DNA of 64,000 bases, taken from positions 1,364,001 to 1,428,000 of the forward strand of contig NOKP01000010.1 of NCBI GenBank assembly GCA_002682825.1. Reading direction: 5' to 3'. Numbering within the stretch: the first letter of the stretch is position 1; each line of letters starts with the position of its first letter. Source of the stretch: Neonectria sp. B-13 (taxonomy: Eukaryota; Ascomycota; Sordariomycetes; Hypocreales; Nectriaceae). Shown here piece after piece: positions 1 to 11,535 of this stretch. The notes beneath the pieces were generated by a model that worked only from the letters and a program-made list of their open reading frames with translations, was not told the origin of the DNA and did no database searches. Made by a program: the position numbers and the translations under genes.

Positions 1-1238
1 CATGCGGGAGTCTTTGATCACGAATGCGAGAAGGAAACGGGCCGAGGCTGATCTTACGAGGGGCAAAATATCCCCCAGGCCATTATGCTGTCGAGCATGG
101 AGAAAAACGAGCAGAGAAGCCCTGAAGGTACAGGGCCAATACGGACGGTGAGTGGCTTGTTTAGTTGCGCCAGGGAAACGACGCTCTCGCACCGTCTTCG
201 ACTTGCACGTTTTGGGAAGGTCTGCAGGCAGGTCGACTATCAACGCGGCAATTTACAATCCGGAGCCGGAAGCATTGACATCCGCCTTTAGGTATCATCA
301 ATCATGTCTCGGCTGTGACAGCGACCATTCCATGTTCCAATATGATCGACCTCCACAAGCACGATCTGCCTTCGCTTGCTCCGTTCATTAGTGGATGATG
401 GGTCCGACAAATAGACGGACAACATGGAAAATGCCACGTTTCCAGCCGCCACCGGGATCTGTTGGGCCAGTCCAAGTAGTAGCCTACCCCAAAACAAAAC
501 TGCACAAAGCAAACAGATCAAAGCAAACAGATCAGGGTCATGAAGCCGGAAAAGCAAGATGCCAGTCACCGGACTCGCCGACGAAAGCCACGGCAAAAGC
601 ATGGCAAACCTCCCCAATTGGGCCCGCGGCGTCCCAGTCGGGCTTTCGGTAGAATTGGCTACCGGTACTCTAGGCGCCATTGCGCTCTGGCGCCGTCGCT
701 ACAGTGCTGTCTATCTATCAAATTTGTCGTCTTTTTGGCTGCCACGCGGTTGGGGCGGATAGCCTCCATTCGGCGCACCGTCAACGGGCGGGTCGACTTA
801 CACCACTCGGCTTGGCCTATGTCAGCGCCGGATTGGTACACGGCCCCACTTATTGTACACACACAGCCACAACCTATCATCTTGATTACTGATTACAGTT
901 GCACAAGACCTTCAGCTTTGAGGCGGAAGTGCCGGTCAGGAATGTTGCATGAAGTCTATCACTTTGAGTCGTGCATACTGCTGCTCCACAGAACCGGATA
1001 GGGTAGTCTAACAGCTTGGCAGCTCGGCTTACTAGCTTACCTAACCCCTTGCCTGGGCTGCCTTGGCCAGAGTACCCCGCATACACCGAGCCTCACCGAG
1101 CCTCACCGCGGTGGGAAATTTCCCGTGGATGCTCCAATTGAGTCACAGGCCGGAATTTTGTCCTCGCGCCCAAACGCCCTCACACCACGGAAACCCACCA
1201 CTTGGCCCACCTCAACGCACCATTTCCACCTCTTGGCG
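1..1238. other. Non-coding stretch upstream of eIF2B epsilon
   Basis: Only short overlapping frames are present and none resembles a known family. The last few hundred bases must contain the promoter and 5' leader of the gene starting at 1239. No tRNA or clear repeat was seen. Confidence 0.5.
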
Positions 1239-3510
1239 ATGTCGCATAAAGGGAACAAGGGCAAGAAGTCCGCCAAGGCGGGCGCTGAGAGCAAGAGCGA
1301 GGATGTTCTGCAGGCAGTTGTAGGTGCCATCGCGGGGTACCTTGAAGGCAGCGCGAGCTCACGATGCGTCACAGGTCCTCGCCGATTCGTTCCAAGAGCG
1401 ATACCGACCCTTCACGACAGAGAAGCCAAGAGTGAGACCCCATCCCGACGATCGGCTGCGGTCGTGTCCATGCTAATGCCGCTATGTTCAGTGTCTCCTT
1501 CCCCTCGCCAACACCCCTCTCATCGAATACACCCTCGAGTTCCTGGCCATGAATGGCGTCAACGAAGTGTACATCTACTGCGGCGCCCACACCGACCAAG
1601 TTGAAGATTACATCAGTCGTTCGAGGTGGTCCACCGCATCCCGGACCTGCCCCTTCTCCGTCCTGCAGTTCGTCCGAGTTTCCGACGCTCGCTCGGTTGG
1701 CGATGTCCTTCGCGACATGGACAAGCGAGCACTGGTCGACGGAGACTTTATTCTGGTTCACGGAGATCTAGTCTCCAACATCATGCTCGACGGAGCTTTG
1801 GCGGCGCACCGAAAGCGAAAGGAGACGAGCGCGGCCAACATCATGACCATGGTTCTGCGCAGCGGAGGACAGGATGAGCATCGGACTAAGACGCACGGAA
1901 TCACTCCCATCTTCGTCGTCGACACCAAGACCCAGCGATGCCTGCACTACGACGAGATGAGCCCCCTCAACAGCGACCGATACATGTCATTGGACCCTGC
2001 CGTAGTGGACGAACTCTCGACCGAGTTCGAAATCCGATCCGACCTCATCGACGCCCAGATCGACATCTGCACCCCCGAGGTCCTGGCGTTGTGGTCCGAA
2101 AGCTTCGACTATGAGCTTCCGCGAAGGAATTTCTTGCACGGCGTGCTAAAGGACTGGGAGCTCAACGGCAAGATGATCTATACAGAGATCTTGGACGAGG
2201 GATACGCTGCCCGGGCTAGCAACCTGCAGATGTACGACGCCATCAGCCGCGACGTCCTGAGCCGATGGACGTACCCCTTCATTCCCGAGTGCAACGTCGT
2301 GCCTAAGCAGACGTACCAGCGCAACATTAACGGCGTGGTGGTGGAAAACGGCGTCTTCCACGCCAATGACGCCAAGATATCGAACTCGATCATCGGGCGT
2401 GACAGCACCATCGGATCGGCGAGCAGGGTCTCTAACAGCATCATCGGCAGGGACTGCAAGATCGGAGCCAACGTCATCTTGGAGAACTGCTTCATCTGGA
2501 ACGACGCTATAATCGAGGATGGCGCGAGGATAACCCGCTCTATTGTGGCCGACGCTTCAACCATCGGCAAGAACAGCACCATTCCCGCCGGCAGTCTCAT
2601 TTCGTTCGGCGTCCAGATCAGCGAAGGCACCTCGCTTTCTAAGAGCGCTGTGCTCTCCCCCGTCACTGCTGACGGCGACCCCGTAACCCCCGATACCAAC
2701 CTGCTCGGCGCCTCGACCAACGCCGCGCCCTTCGCAGACCCAGAGGACGAGGAGTTCGACGACGAAGACCCGGCCGTCCTCCAGAAGTCGCTGATCTACT
2801 CGCTCGCCGAGTTCAACATCTCCTCTGAGTCCGTCTCAACCCTCTCCTCAGAAGTATCCGACGACGACTTCGACGCAGCCGCCCTCTCGGCCGACGCCGA
2901 CGCCTCGATCCGCTCCCGCCTCTCCTCCTTCGCCTCCGACGAGGCCGGCGAGAGGCTCTCCTTCCACAACGACGCCGTCCACGGCCTACTCGACGCCCTC
3001 CGCGCCGAGTCGGGCGACTTCGACTCCGCCAAGCTCGAGTTCATGGGCCTGCGCCTCGCCAACGACGCCTCCGACGCCATGATGCGCCGCGCCGTCGCCA
3101 CCGCCTTCTCCCGCCGCGCCGCCGAGCTGCTCACCCCGGAGTACGGCCCCCTAGAGCCCAGCAAGGCCGCCGAGAAGACGCTCGCGGCCCGGGGCGCCAG
3201 CAAATTCGTCGACGAGGTCGGCGTCGGCGGCGGCGAGCCCGAGCAGGCCGAGTTCATCCTCGCCATGCAAAAGGCCCTGCTGCACACCAAGGGCTCCGAG
3301 CAGCCCCGCGTCGGCACCCTGCTCGCCGCTCTCCTGCAGCAGCTCTACGCCCTCGACATTCTCGAGGAGGAGGGTATCCTGAGCTGGTGGGGGGAAGAGC
3401 GCGCAGAGGAGGGTGAGGGCATGTCTGTCCTCAAGGATAAGTGCCGCCCACTCGTGGAGTGGCTGGAGAATGCCGAGGAGGAGGATGATGACGACAGTGA
3501 TGATGAATAA
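1239..3510 (+). CDS. Translation initiation factor eIF2B, epsilon (catalytic) subunit
   Basis: Catalytic subunit of the guanine-nucleotide exchange factor that reloads eIF2 with GTP in the cytoplasm (yeast Gcd6). Three exons are read: 1239-1319, 1375-1431 and 1492-3510, giving 718 residues. The joints restore the family's N-terminal sequence, including the LPLANTPLIEYTLEFL stretch, and the second intron carries a TGCTAATG branch-like site. A nucleotidyltransferase-like domain fills roughly the first 300 residues. A left-handed beta-helix follows at about 335-400, with hexapeptide repeats such as NSIIGRDSTIG and NSIIGRDCKIG. The C-terminal W2/HEAT domain ends in the acidic tail EEEDDDDSDDE, typical of the eIF2-binding region. 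Length is normal for the family. The start has a short Lys/Gly-rich leader (MSHKGNKGKK) as in other fungal orthologues. It is convergent with the gene ending at 3951. Confidence 0.95.
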
Positions 3511-3950
3511 TAAATGCGACAAATGTTTCCCAAGACTTGCTGTTTGTATTGGTAGATATAAGGGTTTAGATAAAACAGTCCTGGTAAACCCCACAAAACA
3601 ATCACCAAATCCCTCTGTGTGGACAATCTGTACAGCCGAAACTCACTAGAGCTAAGAGTCAAAAGCACAAGTATCCTTATACGGTTCCGTTAGGTATCAT
3701 TTTCACAGCTCCCCTAGACGCCTCGCCCCATATTACCAGGTTCCCCACGAACACTGGACCGTATGATACGACAACCAAATGAACACCACCCAGGCCCCGT
3801 CACAGGGCATTGTATCGCAGGATACGAAAACTCCGCGAAGCCTCCTAGGTGTCGCGACTCAAAATCAAACGACCAAGCATCGTATACTCCCAAAAGAACT
3901 AGGTGAGAAAAACAGCCCTACCCCCCTTTGGATGAGGGAGTGTACTACCT
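3511..3950. other. Convergent 3' intergenic region
   Basis: This 440-base stretch lies between two convergent genes and should hold both 3' untranslated regions. An AATAAA hexamer overlaps the eIF2B epsilon stop codon (3509-3514), probably too close to the stop to be that gene's polyadenylation signal. No further gene is visible. Confidence 0.4.
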
Positions 3951-5776
3951 CTAATAGTAATTCTGTAAGTCTGAGCCGTTGTTGGCCCCGTATCCGCCCA
4001 TAGGTCGTCCCTGCGGACCTGCTGGGCCTCGAGGAGGCTGCACACCCCACCCCTGACTGGGACCTGTTGGGGCGGACGGCGGAGCTTGGGACTGGCTGGG
4101 TGGCTGGTGAGCATCGTCATAGTCGACCTGAGGTCCATATCCGCCCTGCTGGTTTCTTGGCTCGACATCGTCTAGAGATCGGTAGTTGAAGCCGCCTCCA
4201 CGTCCACGGCCTCCTTTGCCGGACCCGCGGGCCCCGTTCCGGAAGCCTCGATTGGAGTTTCCGCCGCGACCACGTCCTTGTCCTTGGCCGCGGCCGCCAG
4301 AGTGATAGCCTCTGGCCTCGTTCCGACCACCATAGTGACCGTGAGTGTGCTTTTGGTTCCAGTCGTCCTCGCCGTTGTGCTTCCGCTTGGCCGTCTTATT
4401 GGCAAACAAGCTTTCGTAGGCGTCTTCTCGGGGATCCTCGGCCTCAATGCGGAGAATGACCTTTTCGCCAACGAATGTTTCGAATACGAATGACTTATCC
4501 GACGGGAGAGGTTGCCAGTTTTGTATCTTGCCAGCGTCAATGGGACGAGCCCCTTTCCTCAGTGCTAGTACCACCAGGGGACTGGGGTTGTCTGTGTGGA
4601 ACTTGGCAGTCGCGGGGACTGGCCGTAAGCAAGCAGCCCAGATAGCATTCTCGAAGCAGGCTGTGCCGGTAACTTCCCACTTCATTTTGCTACCCATGCC
4701 GCCTACCTTGTCCATGATGCTAGCGGGACAGGGACGAGGACAGATCAGAATGTTATTTCCGTGATATTTGAGCTCACTCTGGGGCAGGTTCGTTGGTATT
4801 TGGGCAAGCTTGATGAGCTTCTTGGTATCCTCGGCATTGATCATGTAGCCAGTGAAGAAGACAGTCTTCTTAATTCTGAGCTTGTTCTGGCGGGCCTTGG
4901 GAGGTTGCTTGGACACCATGTCGTTGTGGATGTTGATCATGTGTTGAACCTCGGCGACCTCTACCACGGGATCCAGAGTTGTCGAAGTGTCAGCTACCTG
5001 GACTACTTCTGCTGTCAACGGGCCTCGGGTGGGCATGGCGTTCTGTCTCCGGTTGTACTCGGCGAAGAAGTCGCGGAAGCCCTTGGTGTGCTTGGGTCTG
5101 TCCTCGTAGACGCGGATATCCTCTGCGTGTTTGTATGTCTCCATCAGAGCCTCAAGGAACAGCTGCTTGAAGTGCATGGTGCTCTGGAATCGCTGGTTCG
5201 AGGGGCTGACCTGGGGCTTCAGGCCCATCATGTCGAAATCGAGTTCCTTGGCTGTGACCATCTTGCGGATCAGGTCGGCAAAGCCCTTCTCGGAGCGACC
5301 GGTGAGGAGGACGCAGAGGGCATCCTTCTGCTTCATGCTCAATCTTACGAGCTCAACAATCTTGTCGTTCCACCATCCGTCCCACGCGCGCTGTTCCTCC
5401 TTGTCAATGCCCTCGCCGGTCGCAGCAAGTATTCGGTTGTCGTGCCACCAGCCGCCATTGACGAAGACGTCCTGGCTCGATAGGGTTCCAATGGTCGGGC
5501 CATTCCAAAGCGACGAGTTCGGGAGCGGCGTCTTGAAGACTGGAGGGGCATCAGCATGGGCATGAGGGTTAGCGACCAGGCCGGGGGCGCAAGGCCGGCC
5601 GAGCAAAGGCAGCGAGCGCATGACTTACGGGTGTTGTCGAAGTCGTAGACGTGAAGCGACTTGATGCTATCGACGGCAGGCAGCGTTTTGTTTAGGGAGG
5701 ACCAGCGGCCCAGGGCGGTGATGGTGAAGTGGGAGGCTGCGGCCGCGCCGTTGTACGCGCTGTAGGCCGAAGCCAT
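3951..5776 (-). CDS. HAD-type 'Swiss Army Knife RNA repair-like' protein with RGG-rich tail
   Basis: Exons 5776-5629 and 5539-3951 give 578 residues. The intron (5628-5540, donor GTAAGT) splits the Leu codon of the HAD nucleophile motif. Joining the exons restores VYDFDNTLFKTPLPN, with the DxDxT signature of the haloacid dehalogenase superfamily near residue 45. Downstream come a GGWWHD segment and a conserved LLTGRSEKGF block, where Thr/Arg would be HAD motif II. The layout matches the fungal family annotated as Swiss Army Knife RNA repair-like, known mainly from comparative genomics. The last 130 or so residues are low complexity (GGRGQGQGRGRGG, GPQGRPMGGYG), typical of RNA-binding RGG tails. 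Phosphatase or RNA-end-processing activity is therefore inferred, not shown. ATG 5776 is the first Met that gives a sensible N-terminus. The start faces the DUF167 gene across about 700 bases. Confidence 0.85.
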
Positions 5777-6490
5777 GGCCTTGAACCCGATGCTGGGTTT
5801 TCGAAGGCGAATGGAGGCTGCAAGCAGGGAGCAAGGCGAAGGCGAAGGCGACGGCGACGGCCGAAGGGACGATAGGGTTGAGGTCGCAGTCGCGGTCGCG
5901 GTCCTGGTCGTAGTCGTGGTCGCAGGTGATGTCGATGTCAGTGTAGATGCCAAAGCTGAGCTGGTCGTCGCGATTGGGAGGGTTGCTATTTGACGAGCAA
6001 GCTTGGCTGGATGATGTTGGCTCTGGTGAATTATCGAAAGGCTGCGGCATCGGTGGGGCATGACCACCGCTGCAGGCGCCTGCTGGGCAAATCTAAGGCC
6101 CAAGCTGCTCCTTCCTTCGCTGGAGCTGGGGGAGCTAGCCTGAGGCTTCAGCGCGTTTATAGGCGACAGACGCCGCATTTTCCAATGACTCTCTCTAAGC
6201 CGACGACTCGAACAAGCAACCTTGATGCTCAATGTCCCAGCTTCAGGCTCAAGCTCAAGCTCAAGCTCAACAAGAAACCGAAGCAATCGAATCAGAAACG
6301 GGGAACCGACCGCCAATAAAGCTGCAGGTCTCGCTCGGGCAACGGGATGTGTAATGGTCATCCAGACGGGAAGCGCATTACCCCTCACAGTCACCAGTCG
6401 CAATAGACATTTTCCGCCGGACGCATCTCCTCCAACTGCATCCGTCCGTCACTGATCGGCCTTTCCTGGGACGCGGTATGGACCATTGTC
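5777..6490. promoter_or_regulatory. Divergent promoter region between the HAD protein and DUF167 genes
   Basis: The 714-base gap separates two divergent start codons and so must hold both promoters and leaders. Two simple-repeat patches are visible: a GTCGCG/GTCGTG-like hexamer tract at about 5883-5925, with GGCGAA repeats just before it at about 5830-5860, and four CTCAAG-type units at 6248-6271. No TATA box could be assigned with confidence. Confidence 0.45.
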
Positions 6491-6844
6491 ATGGCGTCTC
6501 CTAGCGCCGCGATCCGCCTCGTCACCGGCACCAAAAAGTCCCCCCTCGCCGCTCTCCATCTGCAGCTCCGCGTCAAGCCCGGCGCCAGCAAGAACCGCGA
6601 GGGCGTCCTCGCCGTCACCGACGATGCTATTGAGCTGTGCGTCGCCGCCCAGGCCAGAGAGGGCGAGGCCAACAAGGCCGTCGTCCAGGTCCTCAGCTCG
6701 GTCCTCGGCGTTCCCAAGTCGAGGCTGCAGCTGACCCATGGCTTCAAGTCGCGCGACAAGACGGTCGTGCTGGGGGATATCAAGGGCGACGGCGAGGAGT
6801 TTGCGAAAGCAATTCGAGAGTTGCTGGATAGGGCTGTTGAATGA
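6491..6844 (+). CDS. DUF167/YggU-family protein (UPF0235)
   Basis: A single-exon, 117-residue protein. The core [16 protein letters not shown], the mid-segment [21 protein letters not shown] and the late [14 protein letters not shown] are the three hallmark blocks of the DUF167/YggU family, found in bacteria, archaea and eukaryotes. Members have a small alpha/beta fold. Their biochemical role is not established, so none is assigned here. Length is typical of fungal members. The frame starts with ATG just after a GTC at 6488-6490, and no other upstream ATG gives a longer conserved N-terminus. The gene is divergent from the HAD protein gene and lies about 560 bases before tRNA-Thr. Confidence 0.85.
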   Translation: MASPSAAIRLVTGTKKSPLAALHLQLRVKPGASKNREGVLAVTDDAIELCVAAQAREGEANKAVVQVLSSVLGVPKSRLQLTHGFKSRDKTVVLGDIKGDGEEFAKAIRELLDRAVE

Positions 6845-7407
6845 TTAGCCTCTTTTCCCTCAGGAAATTGCCATCCAAGTTCGAAGAGACTAGTCCACAT
6901 AGTTGCAGCCGTTGAATTGTGTAAAGAGCGACAGTATATACAAGTCAAGGACCGAGGCCAAAAGAGCTCTTGGGGACTGCATCATCTTGTCCCATTCATT
7001 CCTTGCGCCGTCTCTATCAAAGACTCAATCTAGATCCTAGTCGTCATTGGCCTTGTGCTCCATTGAATCAGACTCCAGCCAACATAGTCTCACACTCAGT
7101 AATTCCATGACAACATCTTCTGCCCACTGCACGTCTATTTGCTCCTTGTCCCCTGGCCTCAATTGGGCTCACTCTGAGGGACGGTCAGCATTCCCGATGC
7201 CAAGCGAGCACAACTCCTTCCACCATATATCCAGGGTTCGAACCAATAGTGTGCTAATTAATTTAGTATTAGTAAATGCTGATACTATGACTAAAGTGTG
7301 ATACCATTGGTGTTTGGTTCAGTATTAGCATACACACTAATGAATGCTCCGGTCAACCCTTGATATCCCCCATTTGGAAGTTTCTCACCCATCAGCAACG
7401 AAAAAAA
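6845..7407. other. Non-coding spacer before tRNA-Thr
   Basis: This should contain the 3' end of the DUF167 transcript. At about 7240-7345 there is a TA-rich patch with imperfect inverted similarity (AGTGTGCTAAT near 7248, TTAGCATACACACT near 7325). It could be a decayed small repeat, but the match is too weak to name. Confidence 0.3.
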
Positions 7408-7479
7408 GCCCTGTTGGCTCAGTGGTAAAGCGCGTCACTAGTAATGATGAGATCACTGGTTCGATTCCAGTACAGGGCA
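7408..7479 (+). tRNA. tRNA-Thr(AGT)
   Basis: A 72-base cloverleaf reads directly from the sequence. Acceptor strands GCCCTGT and ACAGGGC pair fully. The anticodon arm is CGTCA-CTAGTAA-TGATG, with anticodon AGT. The T arm is ACTGG-TTCGATT-CCAGT and the discriminator base is A. There is no intron. A T-rich stretch (TTTTCTTTTTG) about 15 bases downstream would serve as the RNA polymerase III terminator. Confidence 0.93.
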
Positions 7480-10400
7480 GATTGTTTCTGATTTTCTTTT
7501 TGCCGGCATGCTGGTTGCCGGTCGTATTGTTTTGAGGGCGTTCGGAGACTGTGCAATTCGGCGGTTGTTCGTGGTACGTAGGTAGTAGATAGAGTAGGTA
7601 CGTAGTATGTTGGCCGACCCACTCGCATATTGGGGGACGGGAGTCGTGCCTTCCCACCTGCATTCTCGATTGGGAAAGTTGTCTGTATTCCATCGAAGAG
7701 CAGGAACTTAATGAACAAACAGTCTCGCGTTCTCTCCCAAGTGCCGAATATTTGTTTCTTCTATATTACCTTGTTTTCTTTTTTGTTTTTGACCTATTCC
7801 CGAGACTGCACACGTCGTTCGCTGTTCCATCCGTCGCTTACCATCCAACTCCTGAATGAGTTGAAGAATACCCGGTTCCTGGGAGAATGCCACACACCTA
7901 ACGACGAAGTCAGTCGCTTTACCAATTGAACAGGAGCACAAATGCCCCGTCACCATCGTACACCGCGCTTGACGTCGCAATACATGGTTGGGAGCTCCTC
8001 GGCGTTCTGCCTTCTCGTCATGATCGTCGGGATCGTCATCAGCGTTGCCAATTGACGACAAAGCCCCTGCCACCTGGGTAAATTGGGAGATAGCAATTGA
8101 TTCGGGTGCGGGGGCCTGGTGAGATGAGAATTACCAAGAGCATTGGGCTGGCTCGGCGGCGTGAGATGAGATGGTCAGGAGGAGTGGGAATCGCCATCGC
8201 AAGGCGCGCGCTCGTCTCTCTCCTTGATATATTCACCGTCTCTGCTCCCGAAGCATGTATGCCTCATCACGACATGGGACAACATCAGAATTCGACCGCA
8301 GAGGCACCCCAACTCAATGGGCCCAAGATCGCTGAGGCTAAGTCCATCGGGCAAGCCATCCACGCCATTCCTCCATCCGCTTGCAGATCACCCCCCTCTA
8401 TTCCCTCGTACGCACACGCCGGTTGCTCGGTATCCCAAGCCCTCCCCGCACAGCGGAAAACTCTTCGACCAGCACGACGAAGTCGCTCTCTTCGTGAACA
8501 TGCTGCTTTGTTCTCAAGGCAACAGTCTGGCATGGACACCCTGAGACGCAAAGATGCTGCATGCCTGCATGAGCGCAGCTAGAGTTTATTCGGGAATTTC
8601 CTCTGTTTCTGTCTCTCTGGTAGCCTTCGTCCTCAACCATGTCACCCTGCTCGCGGCGGATATCTTCAACTTGCCCGAACAGGAAGTCTGATGGCCGAAC
8701 CTGTCGTTGCCATTGGCCCTGCCGTCGGGTTCCTTCGCATAAGGGGCGTGAGGAGTGGGAATATTGGGCTGCGACTTTCTTCTCCCAGGCCGGCAACAAC
8801 TTTGCTGCGTGCTCTTCCATCGAGGTGAAAAGGAGGATGTGATGTGATGTGATGTGCTCTCTCCGTCGAACACTTGTCAACGAAGAGATGAACTCCCATA
8901 TCTTCCCAGAAGCCGGCTCAAGAGCGAGGGGCCATGGCCCATGATAAGTCCCCTTCTCTGTCTCTGGCCACGCCTCAGGAGCCCTTCTCCCCCCCCGTCG
9001 TCGATCTTAGCCACCGGGTTCCCGCAGGCGGGACGCATGCCGCTCAATGGAGCCGCCGGGGGGTCTCTGCCTTTCTGGACGCTGATAGAAAGTGACTTAT
9101 GGCTCAGGACGTTGTCGATCCCCCCGTTCACGGCTCACTCGCCACACCACACCCCCCTCCCCCCAAGATCATCTCTCTGCAGGGAAGGTCTACAGCCAGT
9201 CAGCGGCCGCAGCTTCAGCTCGCAACGTCCGAACTGAGACGTTGGAAACATCGCCACATGAAAAAGCTATTCTGCAGCTATCCTGTGGCTCATTTGGGGG
9301 AGTGTTCTGCCACACAAGATCCCAAGCAACTACGTCACATGCCACATGGCGCCGAGAGTCTCGATTGTTTCACCCGGGCCGCCGTTGCACGAACCTTGCA
9401 CAGCTGAGGACTCGTTGGCCATCGTCTTCTGTCGACGGAGGTGGTGAGATTGCGCGTTTCGCCGATCATCTCCCCTGAGAGCCGTGGGTAGTGATGCCGG
9501 CCTGACATTGGGACCACAAGTCTATCATGGATCGAACACGTTTGATTGGGACTGGATTTACATTGCGGTGATGCAGGGAAGATAGCGGCACTCGGTTAAC
9601 GGATATCCAGCTGGGAGGCGACGCCATCGTTGACGTGTGAGACTTTGCACCATGTACGTCCCTTTGCCGTGAATCCCGCATCAAGAAGTCTTGTTTCGGT
9701 CAGATGAACAACAGTGACAACAGTGACGACGGTGACAGCAACGATAGTCTCGTCGGCCATACACAACCCCAGCAGTTATCTGCCAGCACCGACCGTTCAG
9801 CTGGGACAAGATCAGCGAGGGGGAAGCATGAGACCCGTTTCCCGAACCTAGTTGAACAGGACATTCGGAAGCGAGATGATCGACGAAACGATGTCCAAAA
9901 CTCATCTAAGCGACAGAGATGGATAGAGAGGCTAGTTGTATCGGGCTACCAGCCCAACATAGTCTCGGCACAACTCAGAGTAGCTTAATAACTCCCTGTC
10001 TAAGACAAGCCCGGGGGAAATCTAAGACATCCCACCCGTTGCCGTTGCCGGCATCCATCCGGGCTAGAACTAGAACTTCGCCACACATCGGCTCGAACCT
10101 AACGCCCTACGAACCCTGCAGATCTAGGCCGAACAACCATCGGAAACACCCGTCGACAGGATGCCCAAGTTCCAACAGCCAATGCCCTGCCCGGACTTTG
10201 ACGCGCAAGCCACCTCGCCACAGTTGTCTGTCAACGTATCTGTGGCTTGCCCCCAAGTGCCGTGTGGCGATCGCTCTTTAAGTTCTCCATCAATTGGAAT
10301 TGGGGCTGTGCACATCGGCTCCCCAGTCAAAGCCAACCAAACCAAAGAATAGCCTGGTGTGGCGAGTGAGTTGTCTAAGGCTGTTGACCGTTGATGCACA

Positions 10401-11535
10401 CGCCCCTGTGCAAATGTTGCTATGTGAGTGACATGGCTTGATATCGCGAATTCTATCTTTGAGTCCTTTCTCTGCATGACGACGGCAGCATCGGGGAGTG
10501 GTTAGCATGGAGTCCGAGGCCGTCTCAATGGCGCCATAACGACTGGTATCAGTGACATCCGTTGGAGGCCTGCGAGCCATTTCTCACTTCTCAATTCCCG
10601 CTCCTCACTGTCGAGCACCCTGAGAGCTGGTGCCGTCTCCCAATGGGTCCCCCTATGCACCAAGAAATTGACTAGAGGGCACGCACTGAGACATATTGGC
10701 AGGTTTTCCAACAGAATAGGTAGTTACAGGTATTGTAGATTATAGCTATATACTCGATTGATCTTAACAGGCCATGGGCGCACTGATATACCCACCTCAT
10801 GTCTGCGTACATTAATTCATAGGCCCAGTCCTCGTTATCGTGTGCCACGGGGCTGTCGTCATGATACAAAATAAAACAATACAAAAAAGAAGAGTTCAGT
10901 GCATCGCCTCTGTAACACTCCCTGTAGATAATGAGAGAGTGATGGTGGCATGATGCACAGAAACTCCAATAGAAAAGGGGATAGAGAAACAGCTCCCAGG
11001 AATCTCCAAAAGGGGCATCTCCATCGCTCAAAGGGTATCCAAATCCTTTCCCCATTGCTCCCGTCAAAATCCTCCCTGCGAAGATCCAACCCGTTCAAGC
11101 ACGGCTCGAGTCAACCAGGACGCATTGCGCCGTACCCGCAGAGCTGGAAACACAGGATCGCCATTCTTTGAGCAGAAACACCTCTTATCCTCTCGAGATA
11201 AAGACCAAGTGACATGGGGAAAACCAACGCGTCATTCCTGGGGTATTGAAGCGAAGTAGTTGCAAAAGAAGAAAAGGCAGAAAAAAGGGAACCCGACCCA
11301 AAACCTCGCTCCAACAAGCGCTCACAGAGAGCTGTGGTATCTTTTAAAGAATAGTGTCGTCAAACGCCCCAAAAGCAAACAATCCATATCGTGTATGTGT
11401 GATCGTGAGCCCAACCCGGCGACAGGCTGGGGGCTAACATTACCAATGCATGTCCCAGTCTAGACCTCGGTACTCATCTGCCGCAAACCCGTCATATCGC
11501 TAGGAGAAAATGAAGGAAAATGAAAGAGAACGGAA
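7480..11535. other. Gene-poor 4-kb intergenic region
   Basis: No frame here resembles a known protein; the longest (8398-8880 minus, 160 residues) has no recognisable domain. The right-hand part (about 10.7-11.5 kb) is AT-richer and probably contains the 3' untranslated region of the CP2-type gene. A four-unit GATGT microsatellite sits at about 8836-8855. A tRNA-like fragment on the minus strand near 7895-7938 is discussed under rejected items. Confidence 0.45.
8836..8855. repeat. GATGT pentamer microsatellite
   Basis: Four consecutive GATGT units are read directly. No gene is nearby, and the tract is probably neutral. Confidence 0.85.

Noticed and set aside
288..680. 130-codon minus-strand frame with a hydrophobic stretch
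   Set aside because: No family similarity, several alternative frames overlap, and no splice-supported extension was found.
28..1086. Possible additional gene left of eIF2B epsilon
   Set aside because: Only short overlapping frames without domains; no tRNA or splice structure could be built.
7895..7938. tRNA-like sequence on the minus strand (CAATTGGTAAAGCG, then CTGAC and GTTAG around a six-base loop)
   Set aside because: The D-arm piece resembles a tRNA, but the anticodon loop has only six bases, and no T arm or matching 3' acceptor strand follows. At best it is a fragment.
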